Counted from the first letter of the stretch, positions 41,449-50,847 are shown. The stretch: 64,000 nt of DNA from Leishmania donovani (GCF_000227135.1 NC_018263.1:1375626-1439625); one strand, 5' to 3'. Notes: a model not told the origin generated them from the sequence alone. Made by a program: numbers and translations.

Positions 41449-42024
41449 CGTGTCCGTTCTCTGCCATGGAAAGTGAGCTCAAGTTCACCCTATCCCCAGC
41501 CTGGCATAGGCCCCCACCAGCGTGGTCCAGAGCAGCCGTGTACACAGGTGTTACAGCAACGCACCGGCCCAGTTATCAAAGCACGGCGGCTGCCTCACAG
41601 TCTACCCAGGCCGCCCCGCGGGTCGCCTCAGAGCCGCTCCCCAATCATGCCGGTCGCCACCTGGTGCATCACCCTCGGCGTGGCTCAGGCTCCCCGCACC
41701 AGTGGGCAGTGAGGGCCGGGTGGGATGCGTCGGAATCACGATGCCACCTCGCCTGTCACATGAATGGCCCGAGCATATTGGCTGCCGCGGGCCGCTCCAA
41801 CGCAACGCCATCCAGGACCTGACTGCCGGCGCCAGTAGCGATGAATTGCACTGACTTCCCCTCGCCGTAGGTGCTTGGCCCTTTCACCACGAGAAGTGGC
41901 TCGGCACTTCGCAGGGGATCGAAAGGGGAGGGGGCTGCTTGACTTCCTTCCACACAGAATGGGGGCGCTGAACCCTGGATACCATGCTGAGGTGTCTCCC
42001 ACCATCAGGGATGCAACAATCGAA
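41449..42024 (+). repeat. Left arm of a 576-bp inverted repeat (SIDER-like candidate)
   Basis: This block is repeated in reverse complement at 46952-47527. The ends are sharp: outside 41449 and 42024 the two flanks do not match. The only difference I noticed is at about position 41987 (G versus the complement of T). The arm is GC-rich against an AT-richer flank and, read on the plus strand, runs into an A-rich tail (AAAAAGAAAGAATAAAG). Size, location about 340 bp beyond the stop of the 42365-43255 gene (its 3' UTR) and the A-rich tail fit the short degenerate retroposons (SIDER2) of Leishmania 3' UTRs; that class call is inference. Confidence 0.9.
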
Positions 42025-42364
42025 AAAGAAAGAATAAAGATGGGGTATCAGCAGACAGCATCAGCCAGTAGCCTCTTTGTATGCTTTCCAGTTTCAGCAC
42101 TGACGAATAATAAAAAAAAAAGAAGGCCACCGGTGCCGTCGAAACACAATGCAGCACTGTAGTAACACGTGGCGCAGCTTTCTTGGCAGAGACTGCACCA
42201 AACAAAAAAAAAGGAGCGGGCTGAGTCGCACATGAAAGGTGGCGCGGGAGGAAGGGAGACGGAAACAAAGAAGAAGCGCAGCAGGACGAAGCAATAAAAG
42301 CAGCGGGGTAGCCGGCGCACAAAAGCTTTTTGTGTGCATCGAGGAAGAGTACGCTAGCACGGTC
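42025..42364. other. 3' UTR segment between the repeat arm and the membrane-protein gene
   Basis: A-rich tail of the repeat, A9-10 runs near 42112 and 42206, no gene. Confidence 0.5.
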
Positions 42365-43255
42365 TCAAAATGGTGGATGGCGAAAGGCGAGCTGCGCATA
42401 CGGGGGAGGAGAGTTTACTTCTCTTCGCGGTGCTTCCGTTGTCGTAGCCGTGTAGTACGAGGGCAAAATGTCGGGGTAGTTGTTGTAGCCATCTGTGGCG
42501 GACAGCGGGGCGCCGCGGCGGTAGGAACTAGGGCACTGCACGAACGGTTCCTGTGAACCCCATCCATCAAAGGTTTCTGCCAACGAGTTGCCGCCCTCAT
42601 AGTCGGCGTCGCACGCGTAGGCTACCTCACCCTGATGTCGCGGAAGCATCTCATGCCAGTGCCGCCGATGATGTCGCGATGATGCGGAGAGCTGTGAGTT
42701 TGAGGCGGCTGGCATGGTACTCATGCTCACGAGATGGTTTAGCAGTGCTTGATTTCGGCGCTGCGCCTCTAACTGCGCGGCCCACAGCTGCTGTTGGAGT
42801 GCTGCCTCCTCCTGCACCTGCACCTGCATCTGCTGCAGTTGCAGCGCCTCTTGTCGTCGCGCTTCCTCATTTGCTGCCGCCACGATTTCCGCCCCCTTCG
42901 CCTCTTCCTTAGCGCGTCGTCGTTTCTTCCTGTAGCAGTAAAATACGACTATCCCGCACAACGCAGCCAACACAACAGCAAGGGCCACGATAATGATCAG
43001 GGTACTCTTGTCTGCCAAGAACGATGTAGTGGTGGCGCTGGAGTTACTAGGTGGCGGCGTTGACGCTTGGCTGTTGCAGTAGACATAGTTGCCGCCGAGC
43101 ACGTCTTGGTTTAACCAGTCGGTGCTCCAGCCAGCATCGCAGTCACAGGTGAGCGTGGCCGCATCCCACACTCCGTGATTGCAGTCCACATCAGAGTCCG
43201 TTGAGGTAGTCGTCGCCATCGCATCAGAGGAGCGCACGAGAAAAACTCGGTGCAT
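42365..43255 (-). CDS. Single-pass membrane protein with small Cys ectodomain and Gln-rich tail, 296 aa
   Basis: Residues about 22-62 hold four cysteines (C25, C37, C39, C60) in an EGF-like arrangement with CDCDAGW, followed by a Pro/Ser/Thr stalk (63-80). One strong membrane helix (84-107, LIIIVALAVVLAALCGIVVFYCY) ends in a KKRRR stop-transfer. This predicts an outside N-terminus although there is no cleavable signal peptide. The cytoplasmic part is coiled-coil and Gln/Ala-rich (115-195) then Tyr/Pro-rich with PPPY near the end. The first ATG after the acceptor-like CTCTCAAG (about 43337) is at 43253-43255; a second at 43217-43219 is possible. Family not recognised. It lies inside the inverted-repeat-bounded block. 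Confidence 0.75.
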   Translation of the reverse strand: MHRVFLVRSSDAMATTTSTDSDVDCNHGVWDAATLTCDCDAGWSTDWLNQDVLGGNYVYCNSQASTPPPSNSSATTTSFLADKSTLIIIVALAVVLAALCGIVVFYCYRKKRRRAKEEAKGAEIVAAANEEARRQEALQLQQMQVQVQEEAALQQQLWAAQLEAQRRNQALLNHLVSMSTMPAASNSQLSASSRHHRRHWHEMLPRHQGEVAYACDADYEGGNSLAETFDGWGSQEPFVQCPSSYRRGAPLSATDGYNNYPDILPSYYTATTTEAPRREVNSPPPYAQLAFRHPPF

Positions 43256-43744
43256 TACCTTCAACTCACCAATCGAAAAGGGTGTAAAGCGGCAAACGTC
43301 TGGAGCACTCAGAATGAAGTAGTCTGCGCGAGTCTTGAGAGAGAAACAAGCAACGATGTCAACTGTGCAGCGTTGAGGCACCGAAAGAGGTGGCAATGTT
43401 GCGTGCCGAGGCGGTGAAAGGAAACGCGCGCGACTTCACAAGAAGAAATCCAGAAGGCGGATGTGAGGCGGAGGTAAAGAGAAAATAGCAGCGGTGCTCG
43501 CAGAGCGGAGAGAGAAGGGCTTCCTATGGTAAAACGGCCAAGGATAGGCCGAGGTTGGGCGAGGGCAGCTTCGCTGTTGCGCAGCGACACTCCATTTCAT
43601 CATGAGGTAGCACGGTGAAAACATACAAAAATGGGCGTTGCCTCCGTTACCTTTGGCGCGCTGTCCTGTACACATTTCCGTTTTTTTTTACTCTTTCTTT
43701 CTACAGAGGGACAGAAGAGCTTGTGTTGCAGTCGTGATGAGTCT
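43256..43744. other. Intergenic spacer inside the repeat-bounded block
   Basis: Carries a pyrimidine tract and AG on the minus strand for the membrane-protein gene near 43337-43358 and a T10 run at about 43680. No gene. Confidence 0.5.
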
Positions 43745-44110
43745 CTACGCCGCCTCGCCTTGAACGGTGGCGGCCCGCATCTCCAGAACGCGCGTGCGGA
43801 CCTCTAGCGCCTGCAGCTCAGCGTAGTTTTTGTGGGCATCGCTCTGCAGCCCCTTGAGAGCTGCGGCCTCCTTCTCTCGCAGTTGCGCGTCTGCAAGGCG
43901 CACTTTGGCGTTGCCAAGTTTGGCCTTCGCCTGCATTGCTAGTTTGTTCCGAAACAGCCCTTTGAAGAGCGACACCTTCGCCTCGTACTGCTCCAGCACC
44001 ATTTCCTTTGTGCAGTTGCTAGGACTCAGCTCGAGAACCTCGAAGCTGTTGCTGCAGGCAAGAATTCTCTCGGCCTCCCGTGTGGCTTCGTCCGAGATGA
44101 CAAGCGCCAT
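43745..44110 (-). CDS. J-like (degenerate DnaJ) protein without HPD, 121 aa
   Basis: Residues 20-75 follow a J-domain helix plan (SFEVLELSPSNCTKEMVLEQY, a loop, then a long Lys/Ala helix ending ADAQLREKEAA), matching the LYxLLGLxxxAsxxEIKxAYR pattern. The loop that should hold His-Pro-Asp instead reads EAKVSLFKGLFRNK, so Hsp70 ATPase stimulation is not expected. The C-terminal half is a continuous charged helix (LKGLQSDAHKNYAELQALE). Similar short J-like proteins in mitochondria serve as Pam16-type partners, but no targeting signal is obvious. The start at 44108-44110 avoids an upstream Lys/Ser-rich extension. Confidence in the J-like call is moderate. Confidence 0.65.
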   Translation of the reverse strand: MALVISDEATREAERILACSNSFEVLELSPSNCTKEMVLEQYEAKVSLFKGLFRNKLAMQAKAKLGNAKVRLADAQLREKEAAALKGLQSDAHKNYAELQALEVRTRVLEMRAATVQGEAA

Positions 44111-44608
44111 CTGCTGCAGATGGCGGAGAAGGGCGTTTGATGATGATATACGGAGGACGGGGTAATGTACCTTTCGTTTTTTTTTGAGAGGGGAGGAGGA
44201 AAGAAAGGGTTGAGGAAAGGTTGAGTGGTGGTGGCACGTGCAGGATGAGGGCAAGCGGGGGTGAGGTGAGGTGAGGTGTGCGGGGGGGGGGAGGAGTCCG
44301 CACGATTGCGATCAAAGCGAAAAGGCGTTGCGTGCGAACATGAGGGGCGCATGCCAACCTACATTTTTTAAATCCATGAGGTCCAACGTTGTCAAATGTG
44401 TCGCGAAGCACATCAGTCGCACTGCGCGTTGCACGAGGTGCTTCTACTCCCTCCGTGTTGGTGTTACGTGGAATGGCGAAAGCAACAGTAGAGGGATCGG
44501 AGACGAGGGGGGTGCAGCACGAGAGGCGAAAAGGGCACGAGGACAGCACTGCGGCTACACGGAGAAAAAGTGAGACCGCCAGCTGGAACCACATTTACTA
44601 TCAGCGCT
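44111..44608. other. Intergenic spacer with GAGGT repeats
   Basis: Four GAGGT units and a G10 run lie at about 44259-44292, giving a CT-rich tract on the sense strand ahead of the J-like gene. No gene. Confidence 0.55.
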
Positions 44609-45790
44609 TCACCACAACAGGTGGTTTAGGTCGTCACCGGGGATCAAGTCCATGCCTAAAAAAGAGCCCAAGTGAAGTTGCAGTTTCTTGGTGTAGGTCG
44701 CTCTGTTTGTACGGGGATCAACCACCCATTGCACCACAGTACCGTCACTCGAGCACGCGGCAATAATAATCACAGATGAAGCAGGCGGAGCAGCCAAAAT
44801 GCAGATGGAGTTGAAAATGTTCATGAAAGAGAAGCAGCGACGACGGGTGACGAACTCTTTGCACACAAAGCACGTTTGTGGGTCAAGGACATACGTGAGA
44901 GCAATGGTTTCATCCTCAGATGCGCTGGCAAGCCACTGAGAGTCATCCGTGAACTTTCCAGCTGTGGGGGTGTAATCGTGAGCACCCGTGATAAGCGCCA
45001 TCGGCTGCAGGCGAAGGACATCTTCCCCGAGAGCGCGAGTGGTGTTGTCTGACCGGGGGCAGTATAGAGCAATGAGCGATGTTCCGCTGGAGATGGCAAT
45101 GAGGCCACTGTAGTAGCTTACCTCGAAGAGCTGAATGCTCTCTCCTAGCGAGTAGTCGACCCGCGAGATGAGGGACCCGGCGAGCACATCCCACTGGCAT
45201 ATCACCCCGTCGTCGCCCGTGCTGAAAAGCTGCAGCGCAGGTGACCTGCCGCGTGCGAATTTGACGAAGCGAACCCAGTCTGTGTGGCCAGCAAAATGGT
45301 GAAGGGGCTTTAAATCGGATGTCCACACGGTGACCGTGGCCGTTCCACCCCCGGTTGCAATGTACTTGCCGTCAGGTGTGCACGAGATACAAAGTACGTT
45401 TTGCGCGTAGCTGCTGGAAGCACAATCCTCCGTCACTCTCAGATTTCCGCCTTCAAGGTAGCAGATGCCATTGGAGCTGCAGACAAGCGTACCCTCAGGT
45501 GTCACTGCCACACCCGAAATCTCGCTCGTTAGTCCGTTTGGAATTGAACAAATAGGCCATAATGTGTTGCCTTCGCAGCTGATGGTCTGAATGCCATCAC
45601 GTGAGACGGCGATGAGCGCCTCTGTCGAGAACATGTAAAGTGCTATCGAGGACAGCCGGATAGAATCCAGCTTTCGATGCAGTAGCAGCGAGCAGAGAAA
45701 CTGTCGCGCCGCAAGGCCTGGAGTGGGCTTATCCCGGAAGGCTGCGCTTCGCAGCGTGTAGCGGTTCACTGTGTCGATGATTTCCTGCAT
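44609..45790 (-). CDS. WD40-repeat protein, 393 aa
   Basis: Several WD40 blades are visible: LCISCTPDGKYIATGGGTATV followed by VWTSDLK; HHFAGHTDWVRFVKFARG then LFSTGDDGVICQWDV; a GAHDYTPTAGKFTDDSQWLAS blade ending in a divergent DETIALTYVL; and ACSSDGTVVQWVV near the C-terminus. The N-terminal 60 residues are helical and the first blades are weak, so a seven-blade propeller is plausible. WD40 propellers scaffold complexes, and no partner can be named from sequence. Codons are less GC-biased than in genes left of 40 kb. Start at the ATG 45788-45790. It lies inside the inverted-repeat-bounded block. Confidence 0.85.
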   Translation of the reverse strand: MQEIIDTVNRYTLRSAAFRDKPTPGLAARQFLCSLLLHRKLDSIRLSSIALYMFSTEALIAVSRDGIQTISCEGNTLWPICSIPNGLTSEISGVAVTPEGTLVCSSNGICYLEGGNLRVTEDCASSSYAQNVLCISCTPDGKYIATGGGTATVTVWTSDLKPLHHFAGHTDWVRFVKFARGRSPALQLFSTGDDGVICQWDVLAGSLISRVDYSLGESIQLFEVSYYSGLIAISSGTSLIALYCPRSDNTTRALGEDVLRLQPMALITGAHDYTPTAGKFTDDSQWLASASEDETIALTYVLDPQTCFVCKEFVTRRRCFSFMNIFNSICILAAPPASSVIIIAACSSDGTVVQWVVDPRTNRATYTKKLQLHLGSFLGMDLIPGDDLNHLLW

Positions 45791-46259
45791 GCTTCCAGCG
45801 TTTATCTTGTCCGGTAGAACAATGTGCTATTATGCCAATCAACCAAAGCAGAGGCCTTTCCTTCTGTTCGGTCCCGCCGTGCACAGTCGCAACGGCATTT
45901 CTGCCGGAAAAGTGAAAAAGGATCGCGATACTTTTTTTTTAGGAAGGCGTGGAGAAGACGAGAGGCAAAGTTGTGGATGGCACAATGCCCACTGGGGAGC
46001 TGAACGGTGAGAACGAAGGGCGACCAACTGAGCGCTGCAAAAAAAAAAAAACAGCCGATTCGAAAGAGGCACTACACAAACAGGAGTGGTTACTTTTTAA
46101 AGCGCCGCTTCCTATTTCCCTCCGCGACGAACCTTGGCAGAGTATTGTGGCAGTGTGCCGTATGTATTCGTGTGGTTTTTTTTTCGGGAAGGGGGCTGCG
46201 TCCAACCCACAAATGTGTGATACGTAAGCGTATTAGCCTCAACGACAAGGCAGCGATTC
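45791..46259. other. Intergenic spacer with homopolymers
   Basis: T9 run at about 45932, A12 run at about 46040-46051 and T8 run near 46177. No gene. Confidence 0.5.
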
Positions 46260-46856
46260 TCACTTCCAGAAAAAGAGGCGCTTCATCAGCGGCTTCGAAT
46301 CAGTGCTCTCTGCTGAAGTAGGCACAGCACTATGCTCTTTCATGGGGGCCTGCATGCCCATGATCTTGCGCTCCTGCAGCGCAACGTACGGCTTGTACCT
46401 TGTTTTGTTCTTCTCCAGCTGTGGAAGATTGAACTCTCTAATCACTCCCGGGTCTGTGACTTTCCATCCGTACACTGGGCATGGTTCACCAGTAAGATAC
46501 GGATGAGTGCTGGGATTCGGCGGCTTGCCGCCTCGAAAATACAGCTTGTTGCCGCTTTTGTGCCACACACCCTGAATCATCATATTTAGCACACGTGGGA
46601 TTTCGCTGGGGTTTCGCCGAAGGTTGCCACGAAGTTTAGAGAGTGGGTGTGTGCGATTCAGCCCAATACCGAACCCCGTTCCATCGGCGCCATGGTCCAT
46701 CCACGCAGGCCATTTGTTCTCTCGTAGAATGCTCTTTGCCTTATCAAAGCGCCCGCGATCCTGGTCATAGGGAGTGTCATGGAACGGTTTGGTGAAAGGG
46801 TAGACTGACGGTGCGTTATGAAACACGGCCCGCCTCGGGCCTGTACACCACAACAT
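46260..46856 (-). CDS. Basic hypothetical protein, probably mitochondrial, 198 aa
   Basis: Pro/Lys/Arg/Trp-rich, net basic, no membrane helix. The N-terminus (MLWCTGPRRAVFHNAPSVYP) can form a mitochondrial-type presequence. Motif-like stretches include WPAWMDHGADGTGFGIGLN, GVWHKSGNKLYFRGGKPPNP and the C-terminal LMKRLFFWK. Composition and size resemble kinetoplastid mitoribosomal or editing-complex accessory proteins; this is inference and I cannot name a family. The ATG at 46854-46856 is the first in frame. Last gene before the right repeat arm, in the minus-strand array. Confidence 0.7.
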   Translation of the reverse strand: MLWCTGPRRAVFHNAPSVYPFTKPFHDTPYDQDRGRFDKAKSILRENKWPAWMDHGADGTGFGIGLNRTHPLSKLRGNLRRNPSEIPRVLNMMIQGVWHKSGNKLYFRGGKPPNPSTHPYLTGEPCPVYGWKVTDPGVIREFNLPQLEKNKTRYKPYVALQERKIMGMQAPMKEHSAVPTSAESTDSKPLMKRLFFWK

Positions 46857-47753
46857 AGCAAAACCACTCGAAAGCTACTGAGAGCATGGAAAAGAAGCAG
46901 AAGGATAAGTCGCTTGAGTAAAATCAGCCAGTATTCGCACATTTTCTCCTATTCGATTGTTGCATCCCTGATGGTGGGAGACACCTCAGTATGGTATCCA
47001 GGGTTCAGCGCCCCCATTCTGTGTGGAAGGAAGTCAAGCAGCCCCCTCCCCTTTCGATCCCCTGCGAAGTGCCGAGCCACTTCTCGTGGTGAAAGGGCCA
47101 AGCACCTACGGCGAGGGGAAGTCAGTGCAATTCATCGCTACTGGCGCCGGCAGTCAGGTCCTGGATGGCGTTGCGTTGGAGCGGCCCGCGGCAGCCAATA
47201 TGCTCGGGCCATTCATGTGACAGGCGAGGTGGCATCGTGATTCCGACGCATCCCACCCGGCCCTCACTGCCCACTGGTGCGGGGAGCCTGAGCCACGCCG
47301 AGGGTGATGCACCAGGTGGCGACCGGCATGATTGGGGAGCGGCTCTGAGGCGACCCGCGGGGCGGCCTGGGTAGACTGTGAGGCAGCCGCCGTGCTTTGA
47401 TAACTGGGCCGGTGCGTTGCTGTAACACCTGTGTACACGGCTGCTCTGGACCACGCTGGTGGGGGCCTATGCCAGGCTGGGGATAGGGTGAACTTGAGCT
47501 CACTTTCCATGGCAGAGAACGGACACGAAGAACAAAAAAGTATCGGTTTGTCGAATAAAGGCAGCGCCTTTCTTTTGCCACAGTAATTAGTGGAAAGTCG
47601 TGTCTCTACTTGTTGCTGAAAATCAGCGCACTGCTTTTGTCTGTGAGTCGCATACAAAGCATGTGTAAAACATGAAAGTACCAAGCCTGGCTAGCTTTTC
47701 ATTCGCGGTAGCCTGCAGCGAAAAGGAAAGGATTCTATGAGGACAAATTCACG
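46857..47753. other. Intergenic spacer containing the right repeat arm
   Basis: Apart from the arm, only short mixed-sequence flanks remain: 46857-46951 must hold the splice signal of the 198-aa gene, and 47528-47753 the proximal 3' UTR of the tectonic gene. Confidence 0.5.
46952..47527 (-). repeat. Right arm of the 576-bp inverted repeat
   Basis: Reverse complement of 41449-42024, same length, one base difference noticed (near 46989). It lies about 230 bp beyond the stop of the tectonic gene and 95 bp upstream of the 46260-46856 gene, so its orientation relative to transcription is opposite to the left arm. Frames of 110 and 65 codons inside it occur identically in both arms and look like repeat sequence, not genes. 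Confidence 0.9.
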
Positions 47754-49511
47754 TCACACCGGAGGTGAACGGTGGAACGGGTAGAAGATACTGTCGTCGA
47801 GAGGCGGCAGAATTGGGGGCGCGACAATCCTGCGCATAATAGTTGCCTGTGAGTTGGAGTCATATCGTGAGAAGGTCACCTTGAAGGTGAACTGCTGATA
47901 TGAAAGTGCGTTTCCGTCGAAATTCGTCTCATTCCAGATTTGAAATGTTCCAACAATGGGCGAAGCGAACGCGCCGACGATGATGTCTTGTGGATTATAC
48001 TCGGCACCTGCACGCGCAACCACAAACTGGTAATGTAGGCCCACCGTAATGTTGCTGCACTGGCGAGTGTACGCATTGTAAGTACCACTGGAGGAAGTTA
48101 GAGCATTTGATAGCCCAGTGATAGGAATCCAGCTCGTTGTGTCGTTTGCAAGAGCATCATTAGTAACACCTATTTGATCCAGAATGGTGGGTTCACCATC
48201 GACAGTGACGTTGATCAGGGCAGCAAGGAGGTGACCAGTCCCAACGCTACAAATGTCTTGCAGGTCGGACTCGTTCATCAAAATTAGACACCCACTGCTG
48301 ATGATCGAGTGGAGAAAACTAGCTCGCCTCCACTGATTGCTGCCGCACAGCCTGCCACCAGCTGGCACTGCGAATCCACTTTCTCGCTCCAGGATAGCAC
48401 TCTTCCCGCCGTGGGTGACTAAAGTACCAGAACGAATCTTGTCACCAGAGAGATACCCAGGAGTTGCTGCAAAAATATTGCTCGGCACAGTTGCATTTTC
48501 GCCGGTGAAGGCGGCCTCAAAAGATAATGCAACGTACTGCATTAGCCCAACGCTACTCAGAGTGACGTTAAGGGCTGCCTCTATCAGTTTCCCGCTTTCA
48601 TTCGAAGAGTAAGAAAAATGAGCGTGAAGGTCAACAACCGCATTGTTGCACGTTTTACCGTCAGAAATTGTTGCGTAAGTGCTGGGCGTGGGGACAACGG
48701 TGGGGCCCAGAGTGTCCAGTAGCGCGCCGGATGCGTCGTGAAGATTCAGCGTCACGGGCACAAATTCAGGAGCACTGCTGTTGTACCCCAGCGTAGACTG
48801 TAGAAAGAGGTTCTGGTACTTTGCTACTGGAAACAGCAAGCATATTTGAGCGCCATTCAACGTACATGAGGTGCCTTTGATGGAATCCAAAAAACCGACA
48901 TTTCGCGCGAGCGCGCTGCACGAGCCGTCGCTCATAGTGGTCGGCAGTTGGAATGGAGCCACACGGCGATATGAAGGGCTTCCGCTGATGACCACGTACT
49001 TCGCCGTTGTCAAAGGATCGCCTGCCGCGTATGGCTGGCTTACGGTAACCGGTTCGATGGGCGCGGTGGGAAGCAAAGGCTGTCGAACATCTGTAGGCAC
49101 TCTGAAATATCGGTAGAGCTCACTGGGATGATTTGTCCTAATAACGCACACAGCGTTGTAGCCTTGCGATTTCTTTTCTATGTAAGTTGCATCCTTTCCG
49201 TTGATTCGCTTCAGAGAAGTGGCTCGGTCCTTCGGGTAGCAATAATCTAAATATGGAGAGCTGTACTTTTCAGGGAGGCAGTAGAAGAACGCTGCTCGAG
49301 CACTGGCATCGCAGTCCTCATCGCAACAACAGAACGAATCACAAATACCTCGAGTAACATCGCAAACACACTCCCCTAAATAAGGGGAGTTCAAATTACG
49401 AGCATCTGGCGTGCTGTTTGGGACGTTAGCCCAGTCCACCGGTACCACTACGATTGGATAGGCAAATGCAGAGGTGGTTAGAAGCAGCACACACAGGAGC
49501 CCTTGCAACAT
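47754..49511 (-). CDS. TCTN: Tectonic-family ciliary transition-zone protein, 585 aa
   Basis: The ATG at 49509-49511 begins a clear signal peptide (MLQGLLCVLLLTTSAFA, about 1-17), so the protein enters the secretory pathway. The family hallmark follows: a Cys-rich block CVCDVTRGICDSFCCCDEDC (48-67) and FFYCLP, close to the human tectonic pattern of CxCDLTxxxCDxxCCCDxDC. A PGYLSG segment (351-356) matches the conserved PGYxxGxPV motif. Beta-rich repeats with N-glycosylation sequons occupy the rest. Tectonics sit at the ciliary transition zone with MKS/B9 proteins and gate membrane protein entry, so a flagellar-base role is expected. There is no C-terminal transmembrane helix, as in TCTN1. Codons are notably AT-richer than in genes left of 40 kb. 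Confidence 0.85.
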   Translation of the reverse strand: MLQGLLCVLLLTTSAFAYPIVVVPVDWANVPNSTPDARNLNSPYLGECVCDVTRGICDSFCCCDEDCDASARAAFFYCLPEKYSSPYLDYCYPKDRATSLKRINGKDATYIEKKSQGYNAVCVIRTNHPSELYRYFRVPTDVRQPLLPTAPIEPVTVSQPYAAGDPLTTAKYVVISGSPSYRRVAPFQLPTTMSDGSCSALARNVGFLDSIKGTSCTLNGAQICLLFPVAKYQNLFLQSTLGYNSSAPEFVPVTLNLHDASGALLDTLGPTVVPTPSTYATISDGKTCNNAVVDLHAHFSYSSNESGKLIEAALNVTLSSVGLMQYVALSFEAAFTGENATVPSNIFAATPGYLSGDKIRSGTLVTHGGKSAILERESGFAVPAGGRLCGSNQWRRASFLHSIISSGCLILMNESDLQDICSVGTGHLLAALINVTVDGEPTILDQIGVTNDALANDTTSWIPITGLSNALTSSSGTYNAYTRQCSNITVGLHYQFVVARAGAEYNPQDIIVGAFASPIVGTFQIWNETNFDGNALSYQQFTFKVTFSRYDSNSQATIMRRIVAPPILPPLDDSIFYPFHRSPPV

Positions 49512-49821
49512 CACGGGCACGCGAATCCTAAAGAAGCGAGCCAACAACAAAAATAAATCAGTTCACCGCACATGAGGATGCCAGAAAAAGGAAGCAGAGG
49601 AAAATGATATTTCGTGAGAAAGCGAAACAATCCCAGGCGCTGCGAATACGTTTGATCCCCAGGTCTTAGCATAAGCGAGCATTTATGATTTAGCAGAATA
49701 TGCAAATCTCATAGTATCGCTAATAAAAAACTATGATAATCCCTTTCTGCATTCTAGTATTGCAGCTTTGCGGTGTGTTTTGCTTCAATAGAGTTTTGGA
49801 TCTGCACGTGATAAAAGTGTG
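49512..49821. other. Short intergenic spacer, AT-rich
   Basis: Lower GC than the window average, with TA-rich stretches near 49690-49760. It must hold the leader of the tectonic gene and the 3' UTR of the Nudix gene. No gene. Confidence 0.5.
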
Positions 49822-50490
49822 TTATACGCTCCACGCCAGAGCTTCCATGAATGTGTATAGCTTTGCGTCTACAATCGCGCGCTGACCCTTTTCCGCGTAT
49901 CGTTCGACCACATCCGAAAGTGCACTTAACGCGTTCTTGGGCTGAGAAATAGGAATCATGAGAACCTCAATGTCTTCCCCATCATCCAGGTGCTGCTTTG
50001 GTTTCTGATTTTCTGCGCGCTCCCCGTCAACGTCGAGACGCACCAAAACGCAACATGAGTCAGTGAGGCCGGGCTCCGTGGAGAGTGGCGGTGAAATAGA
50101 CACGATTCCAGCTTCATCCACAACAAAGCCGGTTTCCTCGTGCATCTCACGAATGGCAGCTTGACTAGCGTTTTCGTTGTCGTCCACCAAACCGGCTGGA
50201 AACTCCAGGCAAACTGAATCCACTGGTGGACGATACTGTGCAACAACAACAATGAATCTCTCGCTGCTTCTCCGTACCACGGCACAGATTTCGACCGCGT
50301 CCACTGGGATCGGTGCCGGCGAGCGTTGAAAGGCGCTCACAGGTGTGGATCGGGTGGTCCTCTGCACCATTTCCCATTTATTTCCTGGCTGCGCACCATC
50401 GTCACTGGCGGTGTATGAGAGAGAACAAAGTCGTGTGAATTTGAGCCCACTGACGACTTCAAGCCCCGTTCTGAGGTAGGTATGCTTCAT
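49822..50490 (-). CDS. Nudix hydrolase, ADP-ribose/NDP-sugar pyrophosphatase type, 222 aa
   Basis: A full Nudix box is present: G100-x5-E106-x7-R114-E115-M-H-E118-E119-T-G121-F122, preceded by CLEFPAG. The upstream pattern VAQYRPPVDSVCLEFPAGLV matches the NUDT5/ADP-ribose pyrophosphatase group, in which the YRxP Arg and the LEFPAG strand shape the ribose pocket. Expected reaction: Mg-dependent hydrolysis of ADP-ribose or related nucleoside diphosphate sugars to AMP and ribose 5-phosphate. The N-terminal about 60 residues are longer than in bacterial relatives. First gene of the minus-strand array, its ATG (50488-50490) facing the strand-switch region. Confidence 0.9.
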   Translation of the reverse strand: MKHTYLRTGLEVVSGLKFTRLCSLSYTASDDGAQPGNKWEMVQRTTRSTPVSAFQRSPAPIPVDAVEICAVVRRSSERFIVVVAQYRPPVDSVCLEFPAGLVDDNENASQAAIREMHEETGFVVDEAGIVSISPPLSTEPGLTDSCCVLVRLDVDGERAENQKPKQHLDDGEDIEVLMIPISQPKNALSALSDVVERYAEKGQRAIVDAKLYTFMEALAWSV

Positions 50491-50836
50491 GGTGTGTGCT
50501 GCTGTCCAAACAAAAGGGGACTGACGCTGGATAGGGCGCTGTGAAGGTGCTTAAAAGCGTTTACATCTAGGACTGAGACTCTTGTGAGGAGGGGGAAATG
50601 GAGGTGGGGAGACCGTCGCAAGCAAACCGGATGGGTGAAGAGGAAAGCTTATCATTTTCGTTGGCAACTCCGCTTGGGGAGGGGGGAGAAACCAGGAGCC
50701 CGAGCAGCTTACCAGGCTCTCTGCTCCCACGCTTTACCCTCGCTCAGGTGCTCTGCGTTGGGAAACACAGCAAAGATGTGTGTCCACTGGCAGGAGATGG
50801 AGTGAATTTGCAGCATGCACTTCTGACTTGTTGCTG

Positions 50837-50847
50837 CCCCCCCCCCC
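50837..50847. repeat. C11 homopolymer in the strand-switch region
   Basis: Eleven consecutive C on the plus strand, close to the midpoint of the switch. Confidence 0.9.

Noticed and set aside
47122..47684. Minus-strand frames of 110 and 176 codons covering the right repeat arm
   Set aside because: The same 110-codon frame occurs in the left arm and the frames run across the repeat edge into unrelated sequence, so these are repeat-borne open frames, not genes.
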